Source: TMED69 sp036130055 (GTDB taxonomy: Bacteria; Pseudomonadota; Gammaproteobacteria; Ga0077536). From it: a stretch of 35,372 nt of DNA. The DNA is taken from assembly GCA_036130055.1 (NCBI GenBank), contig JAYYOR010000045.1, forward strand, positions 1-35,372. The letters run 5' to 3'. The notes under the pieces were generated by a model. The model was not told the DNA's origin. It searched no databases and worked only from the letters and a program-made list of their open reading frames with translations. The first letter of the stretch is position 1. Each line of letters starts with the position of its first letter. Made by a program: the position numbers and the translations under genes. Below are positions 1 to 7,909 of this stretch, in pieces.

Positions 1-550
1 AAGCGGTAAGAATTAACTTCCTGATCTTTTTCTTATCTTGATCTTGTAGTCCATTATAATCATTTGGCAAACACTGAAAAATGGCATTATGTTCACTATC
101 AATCGGTAGTAATTCTGACCCTGATTTTTTAACCTCATTCATAAATAGTTCACCGGACATCACCAAAGACTCTTTGTTTGCAAGTAAAATTCGTTTGCCA
201 TGACGAGCGGCGCTTAAAGACGGAAGCAAACCTGCACCTCCAACTATCGCGGCCATAACATAATCAGTTTCATCATGCGATGCAACAAATTCTATTGACT
301 CAGCGCCTCCTAAAACTATCGTGTTTAATTTTGAATGGCCTTTAACTTTTTCAAAGAGAAGCTTGGCGGAGCTGAGAGATGAAAGAACTGCATATTTAGG
401 GTGCCACCTCACAATCTGTTTAAAAATCTTTTCAACGCTCTTATTCGCTGTTAAAGCAAATACGGAAAATTTGTCTGGAAACATTGCAACGACGTCTAAA
501 GTATTTTCGCCTATCGTACCGGTAGATCCTAAAATTGTTAAGTTTTTCAT
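1..550 (-). CDS. dxr: 1-deoxy-D-xylulose 5-phosphate reductoisomerase, N-terminal part (cut by window edge)
   Basis: This is the first 183 codons of Dxr (IspC), the NADPH-dependent enzyme that converts DXP to MEP in the non-mevalonate isoprenoid pathway. Reading minus from the ATG at 550-548 gives an open frame to the window edge. It opens with the nucleotide-binding loop LGSTGTIGENTLDVV near residues 7-21, then has the family motif LLPIDSEHNAIFQ near residues 145-157, and runs off at KLILTA. The start overlaps the cdsA stop in TAATG, so the two are translationally coupled. The product feeds the isoprenoid chain that uppS, two genes upstream, extends. The C-terminal half lies outside the window, so integrity cannot be judged. 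Confidence 0.96.
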   Translation of the reverse strand, partial: MKNLTILGSTGTIGENTLDVVAMFPDKFSVFALTANKSVEKIFKQIVRWHPKYAVLSSLSSAKLLFEKVKGHSKLNTIVLGGAESIEFVASHDETDYVMAAIVGGAGLLPSLSAARHGKRILLANKESLVMSGELFMNEVKKSGSELLPIDSEHNAIFQCLPNDYNGLQDQDKKKIRKLILTA

Positions 551-1389
551 TATATTTTTTCAAAAAGACTTAATATTATTATACAACTTGGAGCAGCAAA
601 AATTATACTATCGATTCTATCTAATACGCCACCATGCCCCGGAAAAATACGACCAGTATTTTTTTTTCCGCTCTTTCTTTTCATTATACTAACATTCAGG
701 TCACCCATTATCGCACTAAAAAATATCACGAGATAAATAATAATTGCCATATCGAGTTTTAAAAAACCGGTTGTAAAGTTAAGTAAAAACAGAATTAAAA
801 AACTAACAATAAAACCAACATACAAACCCTCACGGGTCTTATTTGGACTTATAATAGGGACTAATTTATTTTTTCCGAGGAGCTTTCCGCCGATATAACA
901 AAATGTATCTATGCTACAGACTATGAGCAACAGCACACCAAGACATAATATATTTAATTTAAAAATAACAATTAAACTAAGGCTGCTTGCAGGAATGATG
1001 ATCAAACCACCAGCTTTCCATAAACCCAATAAATTAAATTTTTGCGGGATGCCTCGCTCTTCGTTCACAATGCTTAAACAACACAGCAAGATATAAATAA
1101 GAGCCAAACCAGAAACCAGTTCAATGTTCAGATACTCATTCAAAATAACAGCGAAACTAGTTAGGACAAATATAGCAACAGTGTAAAGTGATTTGTATAC
1201 TACGCGTTCATACCCTACTATATGGGCCCATTCGTAGGAAGCTATCGTGCTGACAATGACCAGAAAAAAAGCTAACAAGCTGACACTCTTTTGGCTCAAT
1301 ATGAAAAGTATGGTACAAGCTAGAACAAGGCCGGTTAAGATACGCTGCACGGGGTTAGAAAGAATTATTCGATTACTTAAAATACTCAT
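550..1389 (-). CDS. cdsA: Phosphatidate cytidylyltransferase (CDP-diglyceride synthase)
   Basis: This 279-residue inner-membrane enzyme makes CDP-diacylglycerol from phosphatidic acid and CTP, the branch point for bacterial phospholipids. Most of the chain is a series of hydrophobic segments. The CdsA signature is seen near the C terminus as FPGHGGVLDRIDSIIFAAP, and an upstream conserved stretch reads SPNKTREG. Length matches the family. The gene lies 20 nt after uppS and overlaps dxr by one base at TAATG, so it belongs to the rpsB-to-dxr transcription unit. Compared with E. coli, dxr follows cdsA rather than preceding uppS, an order found in many other bacteria. Confidence 0.95.
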   Translation of the reverse strand: MSILSNRIILSNPVQRILTGLVLACTILFILSQKSVSLLAFFLVIVSTIASYEWAHIVGYERVVYKSLYTVAIFVLTSFAVILNEYLNIELVSGLALIYILLCCLSIVNEERGIPQKFNLLGLWKAGGLIIIPASSLSLIVIFKLNILCLGVLLLIVCSIDTFCYIGGKLLGKNKLVPIISPNKTREGLYVGFIVSFLILFLLNFTTGFLKLDMAIIIYLVIFFSAIMGDLNVSIMKRKSGKKNTGRIFPGHGGVLDRIDSIIFAAPSCIIILSLFEKI

Positions 1390-1409
1390 TTTTAAGAGAA
1401 TCAGGTTGC

Positions 1410-2147
1410 CTATTTTAGACTTGGTCTTTTTGGTACTCTCCCGTAGCGTCTTTCAATTATAGAAAAATGTTGGAGAGCTTTATCAAATTCAGAAACAGAA
1501 AAATCAGGCCATTTTGTGTCGCAAAAATAAAGTTCTGTGTAAGCTAATTGCCACAACAAATAATTACTCAACCTCTTTTCTCCACCCGTTCTTATCAGAA
1601 GATCCGGCTCATCCAAAGTAGATAGGCATAAATTCTTTGCTACAGTTCCAGTCCCAATGTCTCCTGGGCGCAAAGTTCCTTCTTCGACATCTTCACAGAT
1701 CTTTTTTATCGCACGGAGAATATCCCAACGCCCCCCGTAATTAGCCGCAACGTTTAGCAGGATACTAACATTGTTCCTTGTCGATTCCTCGACCATTTTC
1801 ATTTTTGTCTGAATATCTGCGGGAAATGCTTCAGTATTACCTATAAACCTTAGCCTGACTCCGTTTTCATGTAAAGCTACAAACTCATTTTTGAGAGCGA
1901 CAAGAAACAGTTGCAAAAGATTATCTACCTCCTCTTTAGGACGCTGCCAATTTTCTGAACTAAAAGCAAATATTGTCAGAGTGCTAATGCCAACCTGAAT
2001 AGACCTGTTTACGACCTGTTTGAGGGCCTCTAAACCTGCACGGTGGCCCGCCGTTCTATCCAACCCCCTATTGGTTGCCCAGCGGCCGTTACCATCCATT
2101 ATTATTGCAATATGTTTCGGAAGCGTTTCGACTTCTGGTAATGTCAT
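1410..2147 (-). CDS. uppS: (2Z,6E)-farnesyl-PP-dependent undecaprenyl diphosphate synthase
   Basis: This is the cytosolic cis-prenyltransferase that adds eight isopentenyl units to farnesyl diphosphate to make C55-PP, the lipid carrier for peptidoglycan and O-antigen (245 residues, normal length). The catalytic block IAIIMDGNGRWA lies at residues 13-24 with Asp18 as the Mg-binding residue. Later family motifs are visible as FAFSSENWQRP and, near the C terminus, DLLIRTGGEKRLSNYLLWQ. The start ATG at 2147 is 39 nt after frr. Its product supports the lipid II polymerase encoded by mrcB in the same window. E. coli calls this gene ispU or uppS. Confidence 0.97.
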   Translation of the reverse strand: MTLPEVETLPKHIAIIMDGNGRWATNRGLDRTAGHRAGLEALKQVVNRSIQVGISTLTIFAFSSENWQRPKEEVDNLLQLFLVALKNEFVALHENGVRLRFIGNTEAFPADIQTKMKMVEESTRNNVSILLNVAANYGGRWDILRAIKKICEDVEEGTLRPGDIGTGTVAKNLCLSTLDEPDLLIRTGGEKRLSNYLLWQLAYTELYFCDTKWPDFSVSEFDKALQHFSIIERRYGRVPKRPSLK

Positions 2148-2186
2148 TATCTGCTCATTTTTTAATAAGGGTGAGTTAATCTTGAA

Positions 2187-2744
2187 CTATACTTGTGATA
2201 TCTCTGATTCTTTTGACTTTATCATCTCATCGATTTTAAGTACATTCATATCAGTTATCTTTTGTATGATTTCAGAAAATCTTCTCTCATCGTCCTCGGT
2301 GATATTTTTTGCCTTTTGTTCCTCTTTAACCGATCCAAGGAGTTCTCTTCTTATATTTCTGATCGACACTTTGGCTTGCTCAGCCTCGTTTTTTAATTGC
2401 TTTATAAGTTCTTTCCGTCTTTCTTGGGTCATTGCAGGTACCGGAATTTTCAAACTAGTTCCCGCTACCTTTGGTGTAACACCCAAATTTTCTTCCAGAA
2501 TTGCTTTTTCAACTGATTTAACTGCTGATTTATCCCAAACGGAAACATTCAGTGTTCTGGCATCTTCAATGCTGATGGTTGCCATTTGCGAGATAGGGGT
2601 TTTTGAACCATAATAATCTATTGACAGGTGCTCTAGTAAAGCTGGATGCGCTCTACCAGTTCTAAGTCGTTTAAGAGATTTTGCCAAAGCATCCAAGCTT
2701 TTAGCCATTCGTGTCTTCGTTTGATCTATTAGTTCGTCTTTCAT
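2187..2744 (-). CDS. frr: Ribosome recycling factor
   Basis: RRF acts with EF-G to split post-termination ribosomes. I chose the ATG at 2744, which gives 185 residues, the length of E. coli RRF. The open frame can be extended 13 codons upstream to 2783, but that runs into the 3' end of pyrH and has no homology value. The protein shows the family blocks LKRLRTGRAHPALLEHLSIDYYG and PISQMATISIEDARTLNV, plus the charged helical arm around the second half (PAMTQERRKELIKQLK). It starts 4 nt after the pyrH stop, the usual rpsB-tsf-pyrH-frr order. Confidence 0.96.
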   Translation of the reverse strand: MKDELIDQTKTRMAKSLDALAKSLKRLRTGRAHPALLEHLSIDYYGSKTPISQMATISIEDARTLNVSVWDKSAVKSVEKAILEENLGVTPKVAGTSLKIPVPAMTQERRKELIKQLKNEAEQAKVSIRNIRRELLGSVKEEQKAKNITEDDERRFSEIIQKITDMNVLKIDEMIKSKESEISQV

Positions 2745-2748
2745 TGAA

Positions 2749-3474
2749 TCATCTCGAAACAAAAGTTCCGATTTCTTTACCACATGCTGCGTCTAAGAAG
2801 GCATCTTTCTTCATCATATTTAAAACTCTCAACGGCATGCCATTATCTCTACATAATACAACTGCTGTCGCATCCATTACATTTAATTTCTTTGTTAAAA
2901 CATCATCGTAGCTTATCGTATCAATTAATTTCGCTCGGTTAGATAACTGAGGGTCTGAATCATAAATTCCGTCCACTTTTGTAGCCTTGATTAATAAGTC
3001 CGCATCAATCTCTATTGACCTCAAACTCGCCGCGGAGTCAGTTGTAAAAAAAGGGTTGCCTGTACCAGCCGCCAAGACCACTATTCTGCCTTTTTCTAAA
3101 TGCCTCACTGCCCGTCTTCTAATAAAGTCCTCGCAAACCTCGTTAATCTTAATAGCAGACATCACTCGAGCGTACATGCCATTTCTTTCTAAAGCATCCT
3201 GTATAGCTAGCGCATTAATAACCGTCGCTAACATTCCCATCTGATCTGCGGTCACTCTTTGCATACCTTTTTTTGCGAGACCATGTCCGCGGATAATATT
3301 ACCTCCACCTACAACTAACGCAATTTCGACACCAGACTCCTTTAAGTCTTTTATTTCTTTTGCAATCCATTCTAAAGTATTTTGATTGATTCCAAAATCG
3401 TCATCCCCTAATAGAGCCTCGCCACTTAATTTAATTAAAATTCTTTTATACTTTACCTCAGGATTAGTGCTCAT
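2749..3474 (-). CDS. pyrH: Uridylate kinase (UMP kinase)
   Basis: PyrH phosphorylates UMP to UDP in the cytosol and belongs to the amino acid kinase fold, forming hexamers under GTP/UTP control. At 241 residues it matches the E. coli enzyme. Visible motifs are KLSGEALLG at 15-23, the glycine loop VGGGNIIRG at 55-63, and the UMP-site stretch GTGNPFFTTDSAASLRS in the middle. The gene starts 6 nt after the tsf stop and ends 4 nt before frr, so it is probably co-transcribed with both. No anomaly was seen. Confidence 0.97.
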   Translation of the reverse strand: MSTNPEVKYKRILIKLSGEALLGDDDFGINQNTLEWIAKEIKDLKESGVEIALVVGGGNIIRGHGLAKKGMQRVTADQMGMLATVINALAIQDALERNGMYARVMSAIKINEVCEDFIRRRAVRHLEKGRIVVLAAGTGNPFFTTDSAASLRSIEIDADLLIKATKVDGIYDSDPQLSNRAKLIDTISYDDVLTKKLNVMDATAVVLCRDNGMPLRVLNMMKKDAFLDAACGKEIGTFVSR

Positions 3475-3480
3475 CAGCTT

Positions 3481-4356
3481 CTAATTATTCCTTGAAGCTT
3501 GTTTCGCAACCTCTTCCGCAAAATCTTCATTTTTCTTCTCAATTCCATCACCAACCTCCATGCGCACATAGCCTAAAAGTTCTAGATTTTTGGATTTCGC
3601 AAAATCTCCAACCGTAATATCTGTATCCTTCACGAAAGCTTGACCCACTAAGGTGTTTTCCTTAATAAACTTCTTCATTCGCCCAGATACCATTTTATCA
3701 ATTAAATCACCCGGTTTGCCGGAGTTCTCAGCCTGCCCTCGATAAACGTTTTTTTCACGTTCGATAATTTCTACCGGGATTTCTGTCTCATTAAGTGCGA
3801 CAGGGGCCGTGGCCGCAATATGCATAGCAATATCCCTTGCCGCCTGCTTATCAGTTCCTTTAAAAATCACAGCGGTTCCAATCCTCCCTCCATGAAGATA
3901 ATATGAAACGGAGCCATCGCCCTCATCAATTATTTTAATCCTCCTCAAATCAATTTTTTCGCCCACTTTTGCCGATAACTCATTTGCCAATTCTTTTACA
4001 GACTTTCCATCAAAATTTAATTCTAATAATTCATTAGCCGTTGCGACATTTTTACTTAGTGCCATTTCGCAAACTTGTTTTAGAAACTTTTGGAAGTTTT
4101 CATCATTCGCAACGAAGTCTGTTTCACAATTAATTTCTATTAGTACAGTTTTGTTAATATTTTGTTCAATCCCGATTGCTCCTTCGGCTGCCACTCGTCC
4201 AGATTTTTTTTCTGCTTTCGCGGCACCTGTCTTTCTAAGAAACTCAATCGCTTTATCTAGGTCGCCGGAGGTTTCAATAAGAGCTTTCTTGCAATCCATC
4301 ATACCTGCACCAGAACGTTCCCGTAACTCTTTAACCATACTCGCTGAAATAGTCAT
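3481..4356 (-). CDS. tsf: Translation elongation factor Ts
   Basis: EF-Ts is the guanine-nucleotide exchange factor that recharges EF-Tu. The 291-residue protein opens with a UBA-like N-terminal domain (VKELRERSGAGMMDCKKAL) and carries the EF-Tu-contacting core with INCETDFVANDENF near residues 75-88. The C-terminal segment includes VAKQASRN. It lies 18 nt downstream of rpsB, its partner in most bacteria, and 6 nt before pyrH. Expression is expected to follow rpsB from the shared promoter and leader at 5254-5409. Confidence 0.97.
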   Translation of the reverse strand: MTISASMVKELRERSGAGMMDCKKALIETSGDLDKAIEFLRKTGAAKAEKKSGRVAAEGAIGIEQNINKTVLIEINCETDFVANDENFQKFLKQVCEMALSKNVATANELLELNFDGKSVKELANELSAKVGEKIDLRRIKIIDEGDGSVSYYLHGGRIGTAVIFKGTDKQAARDIAMHIAATAPVALNETEIPVEIIEREKNVYRGQAENSGKPGDLIDKMVSGRMKKFIKENTLVGQAFVKDTDITVGDFAKSKNLELLGYVRMEVGDGIEKKNEDFAEEVAKQASRNN

Positions 4357-4374
4357 AAAGTTATCCTCTTAATT

Positions 4375-5253
4375 TTATTGTTCTTTTGAAAAGTCAGAAT
4401 CAGAAATTTCTTTTGCATAAAATTCCTTCGAGTCTTCTGATGCTTGCGCGTCATTAGATTGGCCGTCTTGCTCCTGGACTTCATTAATGACGGGTCTTTC
4501 AGCCGAAGAGTCTTCTGTTGGCGCTTCAATTTCAACAAACTCTTCCACAGGATTGCCGGACTTTTGAGTATGGATCATTTTAGCTTCTAAAATGACGTCA
4601 CTTACAGCGGAGGCATATAAATCAATGGATCTTGTCGCGTCATCATTACCAGGTATCACGTAATCAATACCATCCGGAGAATTATTAGTGTCCACAATTC
4701 CAACTACTGGAATACCCAATTTTATCGCCTCTGAAACAGCAATACGCTCAAAGCCAACATCGATGACGAATAGCGCATCTGGAAGCTTTTCCATATGCTT
4801 GATTCCACCGAGACCCAAATTTAGTTTATTTAACTCCCTTGTAAGACTTAGACCCTCTCTTTTTGTTAAATTATTTAATCCACCCTCTTCAACTAATTTC
4901 TCAAAATCATGTAGCCTACGTATTGATTGCTTTACTGTTTTAAAATTTGTCAGCATACCTCCCAACCATCTTTTACTGACATAGGGCATGCCAGCGCGGG
5001 ACGCCTCGCGAGCAATTGATTGTTGCGCAGAGCGTTTAGTGCCGACGAACAGAATTTGTCCTCCAGACCCTGCAACTGAAGATACAAAATTCAGGGTTTC
5101 ACGAAATAATTTAAGTGTATGGTCAAGGTTAATTATATGAATTTTGTTTCGTTGGCCATAAATGAAGGGGGCCATCTTGGGGTGCCAAAATCTTGTCTGG
5201 TGCCCAAAATGTACTCCAGCCTCAAGCAACTGACGCATATTAATGTTAGCCAT
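4375..5253 (-). CDS. rpsB: 30S ribosomal protein S2 with an acidic C-terminal tail
   Basis: S2 sits on the back of the 30S subunit and helps recruit S1. The N-terminal 230 or so residues are standard, with MRQLLEAGVHFGHQTRFWHP, FVGTKRSAQ, RWLGGMLTNF, and the C-terminal block IGIPVVGIVDTNNSPDGIDYVIPGN in slightly altered form. At 292 residues it is about 50 longer than E. coli S2 (241). The extra part is rich in Glu, Asp, Ser and Gln and looks disordered. The gene starts a tsf-pyrH-frr-uppS-cdsA-dxr operon, has a strong promoter and a roughly 120-nt leader, and is divergent from map. Confidence 0.96.
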   Translation of the reverse strand: MANINMRQLLEAGVHFGHQTRFWHPKMAPFIYGQRNKIHIINLDHTLKLFRETLNFVSSVAGSGGQILFVGTKRSAQQSIAREASRAGMPYVSKRWLGGMLTNFKTVKQSIRRLHDFEKLVEEGGLNNLTKREGLSLTRELNKLNLGLGGIKHMEKLPDALFVIDVGFERIAVSEAIKLGIPVVGIVDTNNSPDGIDYVIPGNDDATRSIDLYASAVSDVILEAKMIHTQKSGNPVEEFVEIEAPTEDSSAERPVINEVQEQDGQSNDAQASEDSKEFYAKEISDSDFSKEQ

Positions 5254-5374
5254 TTTTTTCTCCGTTTGGGTTATGCAACCAGGAACCCCAATCGGTAATT
5301 TGAACTATACGCTCAAACACCCACCAATTGTGACGGTTTCTGTGAGTTTTCTTATAAATAATTGCGATTAATCT
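5254..5374 (-). promoter_or_regulatory. rpsB 5' leader, candidate S2 autoregulatory region
   Basis: If transcription starts about seven bases after the -10 box at 5381-5386, the rpsB message has a leader of about 120 nt. Near its 3' end are two alternative pairings of the same bases: AACC/GGTT around 5269-5280 (loop GCAT on the minus strand) and AACCC/GGGTT between 5268-5272 and 5284-5288. In E. coli, S2 represses rpsB-tsf through such a leader (established knowledge). That this leader does the same is inference. Confidence 0.4.
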
Positions 5375-5390
5375 GATTGATTTATATCAT
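5362..5390 (+). promoter_or_regulatory. Sigma70-type promoter of map
   Basis: On the plus strand TTGCGA (5362-5367), a 17-nt spacer and TATCAT (5385-5390) lie 44 nt upstream of the map start. The -10 box shares bases with the rpsB -10 on the other strand, so RNA polymerase should be able to occupy only one of the two at a time. Confidence 0.55.
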
Positions 5391-5409
5391 ATAACAATTA
5401 TAACAACAA
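5381..5409 (-). promoter_or_regulatory. Sigma70-type promoter of the rpsB operon
   Basis: On the minus strand there is a -35 box TTGTTG (5404-5409), a 17-nt spacer, and a -10 box TATAAA (5381-5386) preceded by TG as in extended -10 promoters. It is the best promoter match in the window and points at rpsB. It overlaps the predicted -10 of the opposing map promoter by two bases. Confidence 0.7.
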
Positions 5410-5434
5410 CTAAAAAGGTCTAAATCCAGATAAG

Positions 5435-6214
5435 ATGGCTGTCTCCATAAAGAACAAAGATGCAATTGGGAAAATGAGGGTCGCCTGCCGACTAGCGGCA
5501 GAAGTTTTAGAATTCATTACTCCAAGTGTCATTTCAGGGGTAACTACCGAAGAATTAGATAGCATTTGTCACGAGTATATTGTTAAAAAACAGGATGCAA
5601 TTCCTGCGCCACTTAATTACCGGGGTTTTCCAAAATCCATTTGCACTTCAATCAACCATGTTGTCTGTCACGGGATACCTTCAAATGTAACATTGAAAGA
5701 CGGTGATATTTTAAATATCGATATCACAGTAATTAAGGACGGTTTCCATGGCGATACTTCAAAAATGTTTTGTATCGGAGAGGTAGCGCCAAAGGCGAGA
5801 AATTTAGTGCAAACAGCATATGATTGTCTCAAAGAAGGAATACTAATGGTGGAACCCGGTCAACGTTTAGGAACTATCGGTAGCCGGATTCAAGAGGTAG
5901 CAGAGTCTAAGCGCTACTCGGTGGTGCGAGAATATTGCGGACACGGGATAGGTGAAATCTTCCATGAAGAACCGCAAGTGTTACACTATGGCACCCCAAA
6001 CACAGGTCTCGAGTTAGTTCCTGGTATGACTTTTACAATCGAGCCGATGGTGAATATTGGGAAAAGACACGTGAGGCTTTTATCTGATCACTGGACAGTA
6101 ATCACTAAAGATCGCAGTCTTTCTGCTCAATGGGAGCATACAATTTTAGTAACCGAGCACGGTCATGATGTCCTAACGGCACGCCCAGAAGAAGAATTTA
6201 AGAAAATATCTTAA
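5435..6214 (+). CDS. map: Methionine aminopeptidase, type I
   Basis: Map removes the initiator Met from nascent proteins with small second residues. All five metal ligands of the pita-bread fold are present: Asp96, Asp107, His170, Glu203 and Glu234, plus the catalytic His79. These are one residue offset from E. coli Map. Length (259) is typical. It is divergent from rpsB, the same arrangement as in E. coli, but it is followed two bases later by dusA rather than glnD. The start at 5435 is the first ATG after the predicted promoter. The Shine-Dalgarno match is poor. Confidence 0.97.
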   Translation: MAVSIKNKDAIGKMRVACRLAAEVLEFITPSVISGVTTEELDSICHEYIVKKQDAIPAPLNYRGFPKSICTSINHVVCHGIPSNVTLKDGDILNIDITVIKDGFHGDTSKMFCIGEVAPKARNLVQTAYDCLKEGILMVEPGQRLGTIGSRIQEVAESKRYSVVREYCGHGIGEIFHEEPQVLHYGTPNTGLELVPGMTFTIEPMVNIGKRHVRLLSDHWTVITKDRSLSAQWEHTILVTEHGHDVLTARPEEEFKKIS

Positions 6215-6216
6215 TA

Positions 6217-7221
6217 ATGAAAGCCTCAAAAAATAAGATTATCGGTATTAATGATTGGCTTCTTTGCTTGGCACCAATGATGAAAAAGACCGATAGACAC
6301 TTCAGGTTTCTAGTTAAACTAATTGCTCCAGACATGCGTTTATTTACTGAGATGATTCCAGCAAAAACTATTCTTAATGGAAACAAAAATCGACACCTTG
6401 ACCACTCTGAAAAAGAGAGTCCTCTAGCACTCCAAATCGGGACAGCTGATCCCGTCGAGATTGTCAAGGTTACTAAAGTTCCAGGGGTTTTAGGATTTGA
6501 TGAAATCAATTTAAACTGCGGATGTCCTAGTCCAACTGTTCAAAGCGGCGATTTTGGAGTCAGGCTGATGCTTAAGCCAGAGGTTACAAGGAAATGCATC
6601 GAGACACTGAGGCAGCATGTTCCTGACAAAATCCCAATAAGCATAAAAATAAGATTAGGTGTCGACCAGCTATACTCATATGCCTATCTATCAGACTTTG
6701 TAGCAATGTCTATTAAAGCAGGAGCTTCTGTAGTGTTTGTCCACGCACGAAAAGCTTTATTAAAAATAAACCCTAAACAAAATCGAGAAATTCCGGATTT
6801 AAATTACGAGTGGGTTTATAAACTAAAAGAAGATTTTAGTGATACAAAAATTGTAATCAACGGAGGAATCAAAAAGCCTCAGGAAGTTAAGGACCATTTA
6901 ACCAAAGTTGATGGAATAATGCTTGGAAGAATCGCCTATCAAAATCCTATGATACTTACAGAATTCGAAAGCATCATCTTTAATAAAACTAACAATCAAA
7001 AATCCCGGATCAAGGTAGTTGAAAAATATCTTAAATATGCAGAAAATCAATTAAAAATTGGTAATTCTAGCGTAAAATTATTATCCAATTTATCTAATAT
7101 CTTCCATGGACAAAAAGGAGCAAAAAATTGGCGCTTGTCATTAACACAATTACTACAGGAAAAACGAATAAATATAGATAAAGTTTTTGCTAAAGCCGAA
7201 GAAATAGCTATGATTAATTAA
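6217..7221 (+). CDS. dusA: tRNA-dihydrouridine synthase A (DusA)
   Basis: DusA is an FMN/NADPH enzyme that reduces U20/U20a in the D-loop of tRNAs. The 334-residue protein is DusA-type rather than DusB or DusC, as shown by TDRHFR, the stretch FDEINLNCGCPSPTVQSGDFG with catalytic Cys103, HARKALL, PKQNREIPDLNYEWVY and NGGIKKPQEV. One oddity is that the usual N-terminal APMMDWTDRH reads APMMKKTDRH here, replacing an acidic residue next to the FMN-binding loop with Lys. The C-terminal helical RNA-binding part is present. It starts 2 nt after map and is followed 34 nt later by a methyltransferase gene, so it is probably in one operon with them. Confidence 0.9.
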   Translation: MKASKNKIIGINDWLLCLAPMMKKTDRHFRFLVKLIAPDMRLFTEMIPAKTILNGNKNRHLDHSEKESPLALQIGTADPVEIVKVTKVPGVLGFDEINLNCGCPSPTVQSGDFGVRLMLKPEVTRKCIETLRQHVPDKIPISIKIRLGVDQLYSYAYLSDFVAMSIKAGASVVFVHARKALLKINPKQNREIPDLNYEWVYKLKEDFSDTKIVINGGIKKPQEVKDHLTKVDGIMLGRIAYQNPMILTEFESIIFNKTNNQKSRIKVVEKYLKYAENQLKIGNSSVKLLSNLSNIFHGQKGAKNWRLSLTQLLQEKRINIDKVFAKAEEIAMIN

Positions 7222-7255
7222 CATTAGAATTTTACAGAAAAGAACAAAAAATAAA

Positions 7256-7909
7256 ATGAATACAGAACAAGCACAAAAAAACATGATTGATAGCCAAATC
7301 AAAACATGGAATGTATTTAGCACGAGAATACTAGAAGCTTTTGCTGCTGTCGACCGCGCTAATTTCGTACCAGCCGAATTTAAAGAGCTTGCTTTTGCCG
7401 ACTGCGAATTGGATATCGGTGGCAATTCAAAAATGAATAGTCCGAAATTAGATGCTAGAATATTACAAGCTGTTGAGCCAAAACCTAGTGACCGCATCTT
7501 AGAAATCGGTACTGGAACTGGATTTCTAACTGCTTTGCTTTCAAAATTAGGAAAATCAGTGTGTAGTATTGAGATCGATGAGATTTTTTATAAAAAAGCT
7601 AAAGCCGTGCTCGAAAAGCAAAATCTTACTAACATCGAGCTCATCCTTGGTGACGGATTGTCAGGATACGAGAAGAAAGCGCCTTTTGATGTTATCATCG
7701 TCTCTGGTTCATCTCCACGAAGATTAAGCTTTTTGGAGAATCAACTTGCAGAAGGCGGAAGGATGTTTAATTTTATTGATTCAAACAATGTAACGGTTGC
7801 CAGATTAGTTTCTCGGCACTCTGGGGACAGCTGGCAATCTGAAAATCTGTTCGAAACACCGATAATGCCGTTAATTGGTCTCGAACCTAAGCCAGAATTT
7901 AAGTTTTGA
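7256..7909 (+). CDS. PIMT-family SAM-dependent methyltransferase next to tolC
   Basis: This is a 217-residue class I methyltransferase of the protein-L-isoaspartate O-methyltransferase family. The SAM loop ILEIGTGTGFLTALL lies near residues 81-95 and the next strand ends in SIEIDE. The N-terminal half follows the PIMT layout (MIDSQIKTWNV, AAVDRANFVP). However, the substrate-binding motif normally read as PIGHGQTISQP, which is intact in the window's true pcm, is ELDIGGNSKMNSP here. It may therefore methylate something else or have lost the isoaspartyl activity. It is coupled to tolC by a 4-base overlap (TTGA). Similar genes sit before tolC in other proteobacteria, which suggests an envelope-linked role, though none is established. 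Confidence 0.8.
   Translation: MNTEQAQKNMIDSQIKTWNVFSTRILEAFAAVDRANFVPAEFKELAFADCELDIGGNSKMNSPKLDARILQAVEPKPSDRILEIGTGTGFLTALLSKLGKSVCSIEIDEIFYKKAKAVLEKQNLTNIELILGDGLSGYEKKAPFDVIIVSGSSPRRLSFLENQLAEGGRMFNFIDSNNVTVARLVSRHSGDSWQSENLFETPIMPLIGLEPKPEFKF

Noticed and set aside
321..692. 123-codon plus-strand open frame at the window start
   Set aside because: It is antisense to dxr and the 3' end of cdsA, whose products are clear. No family features are visible in it.
2020..2613. 197-codon plus-strand open frame
   Set aside because: It lies antisense to uppS and frr, both strongly supported. Its composition is Ser/Phe/Ile-rich as expected from reading a real gene backwards.
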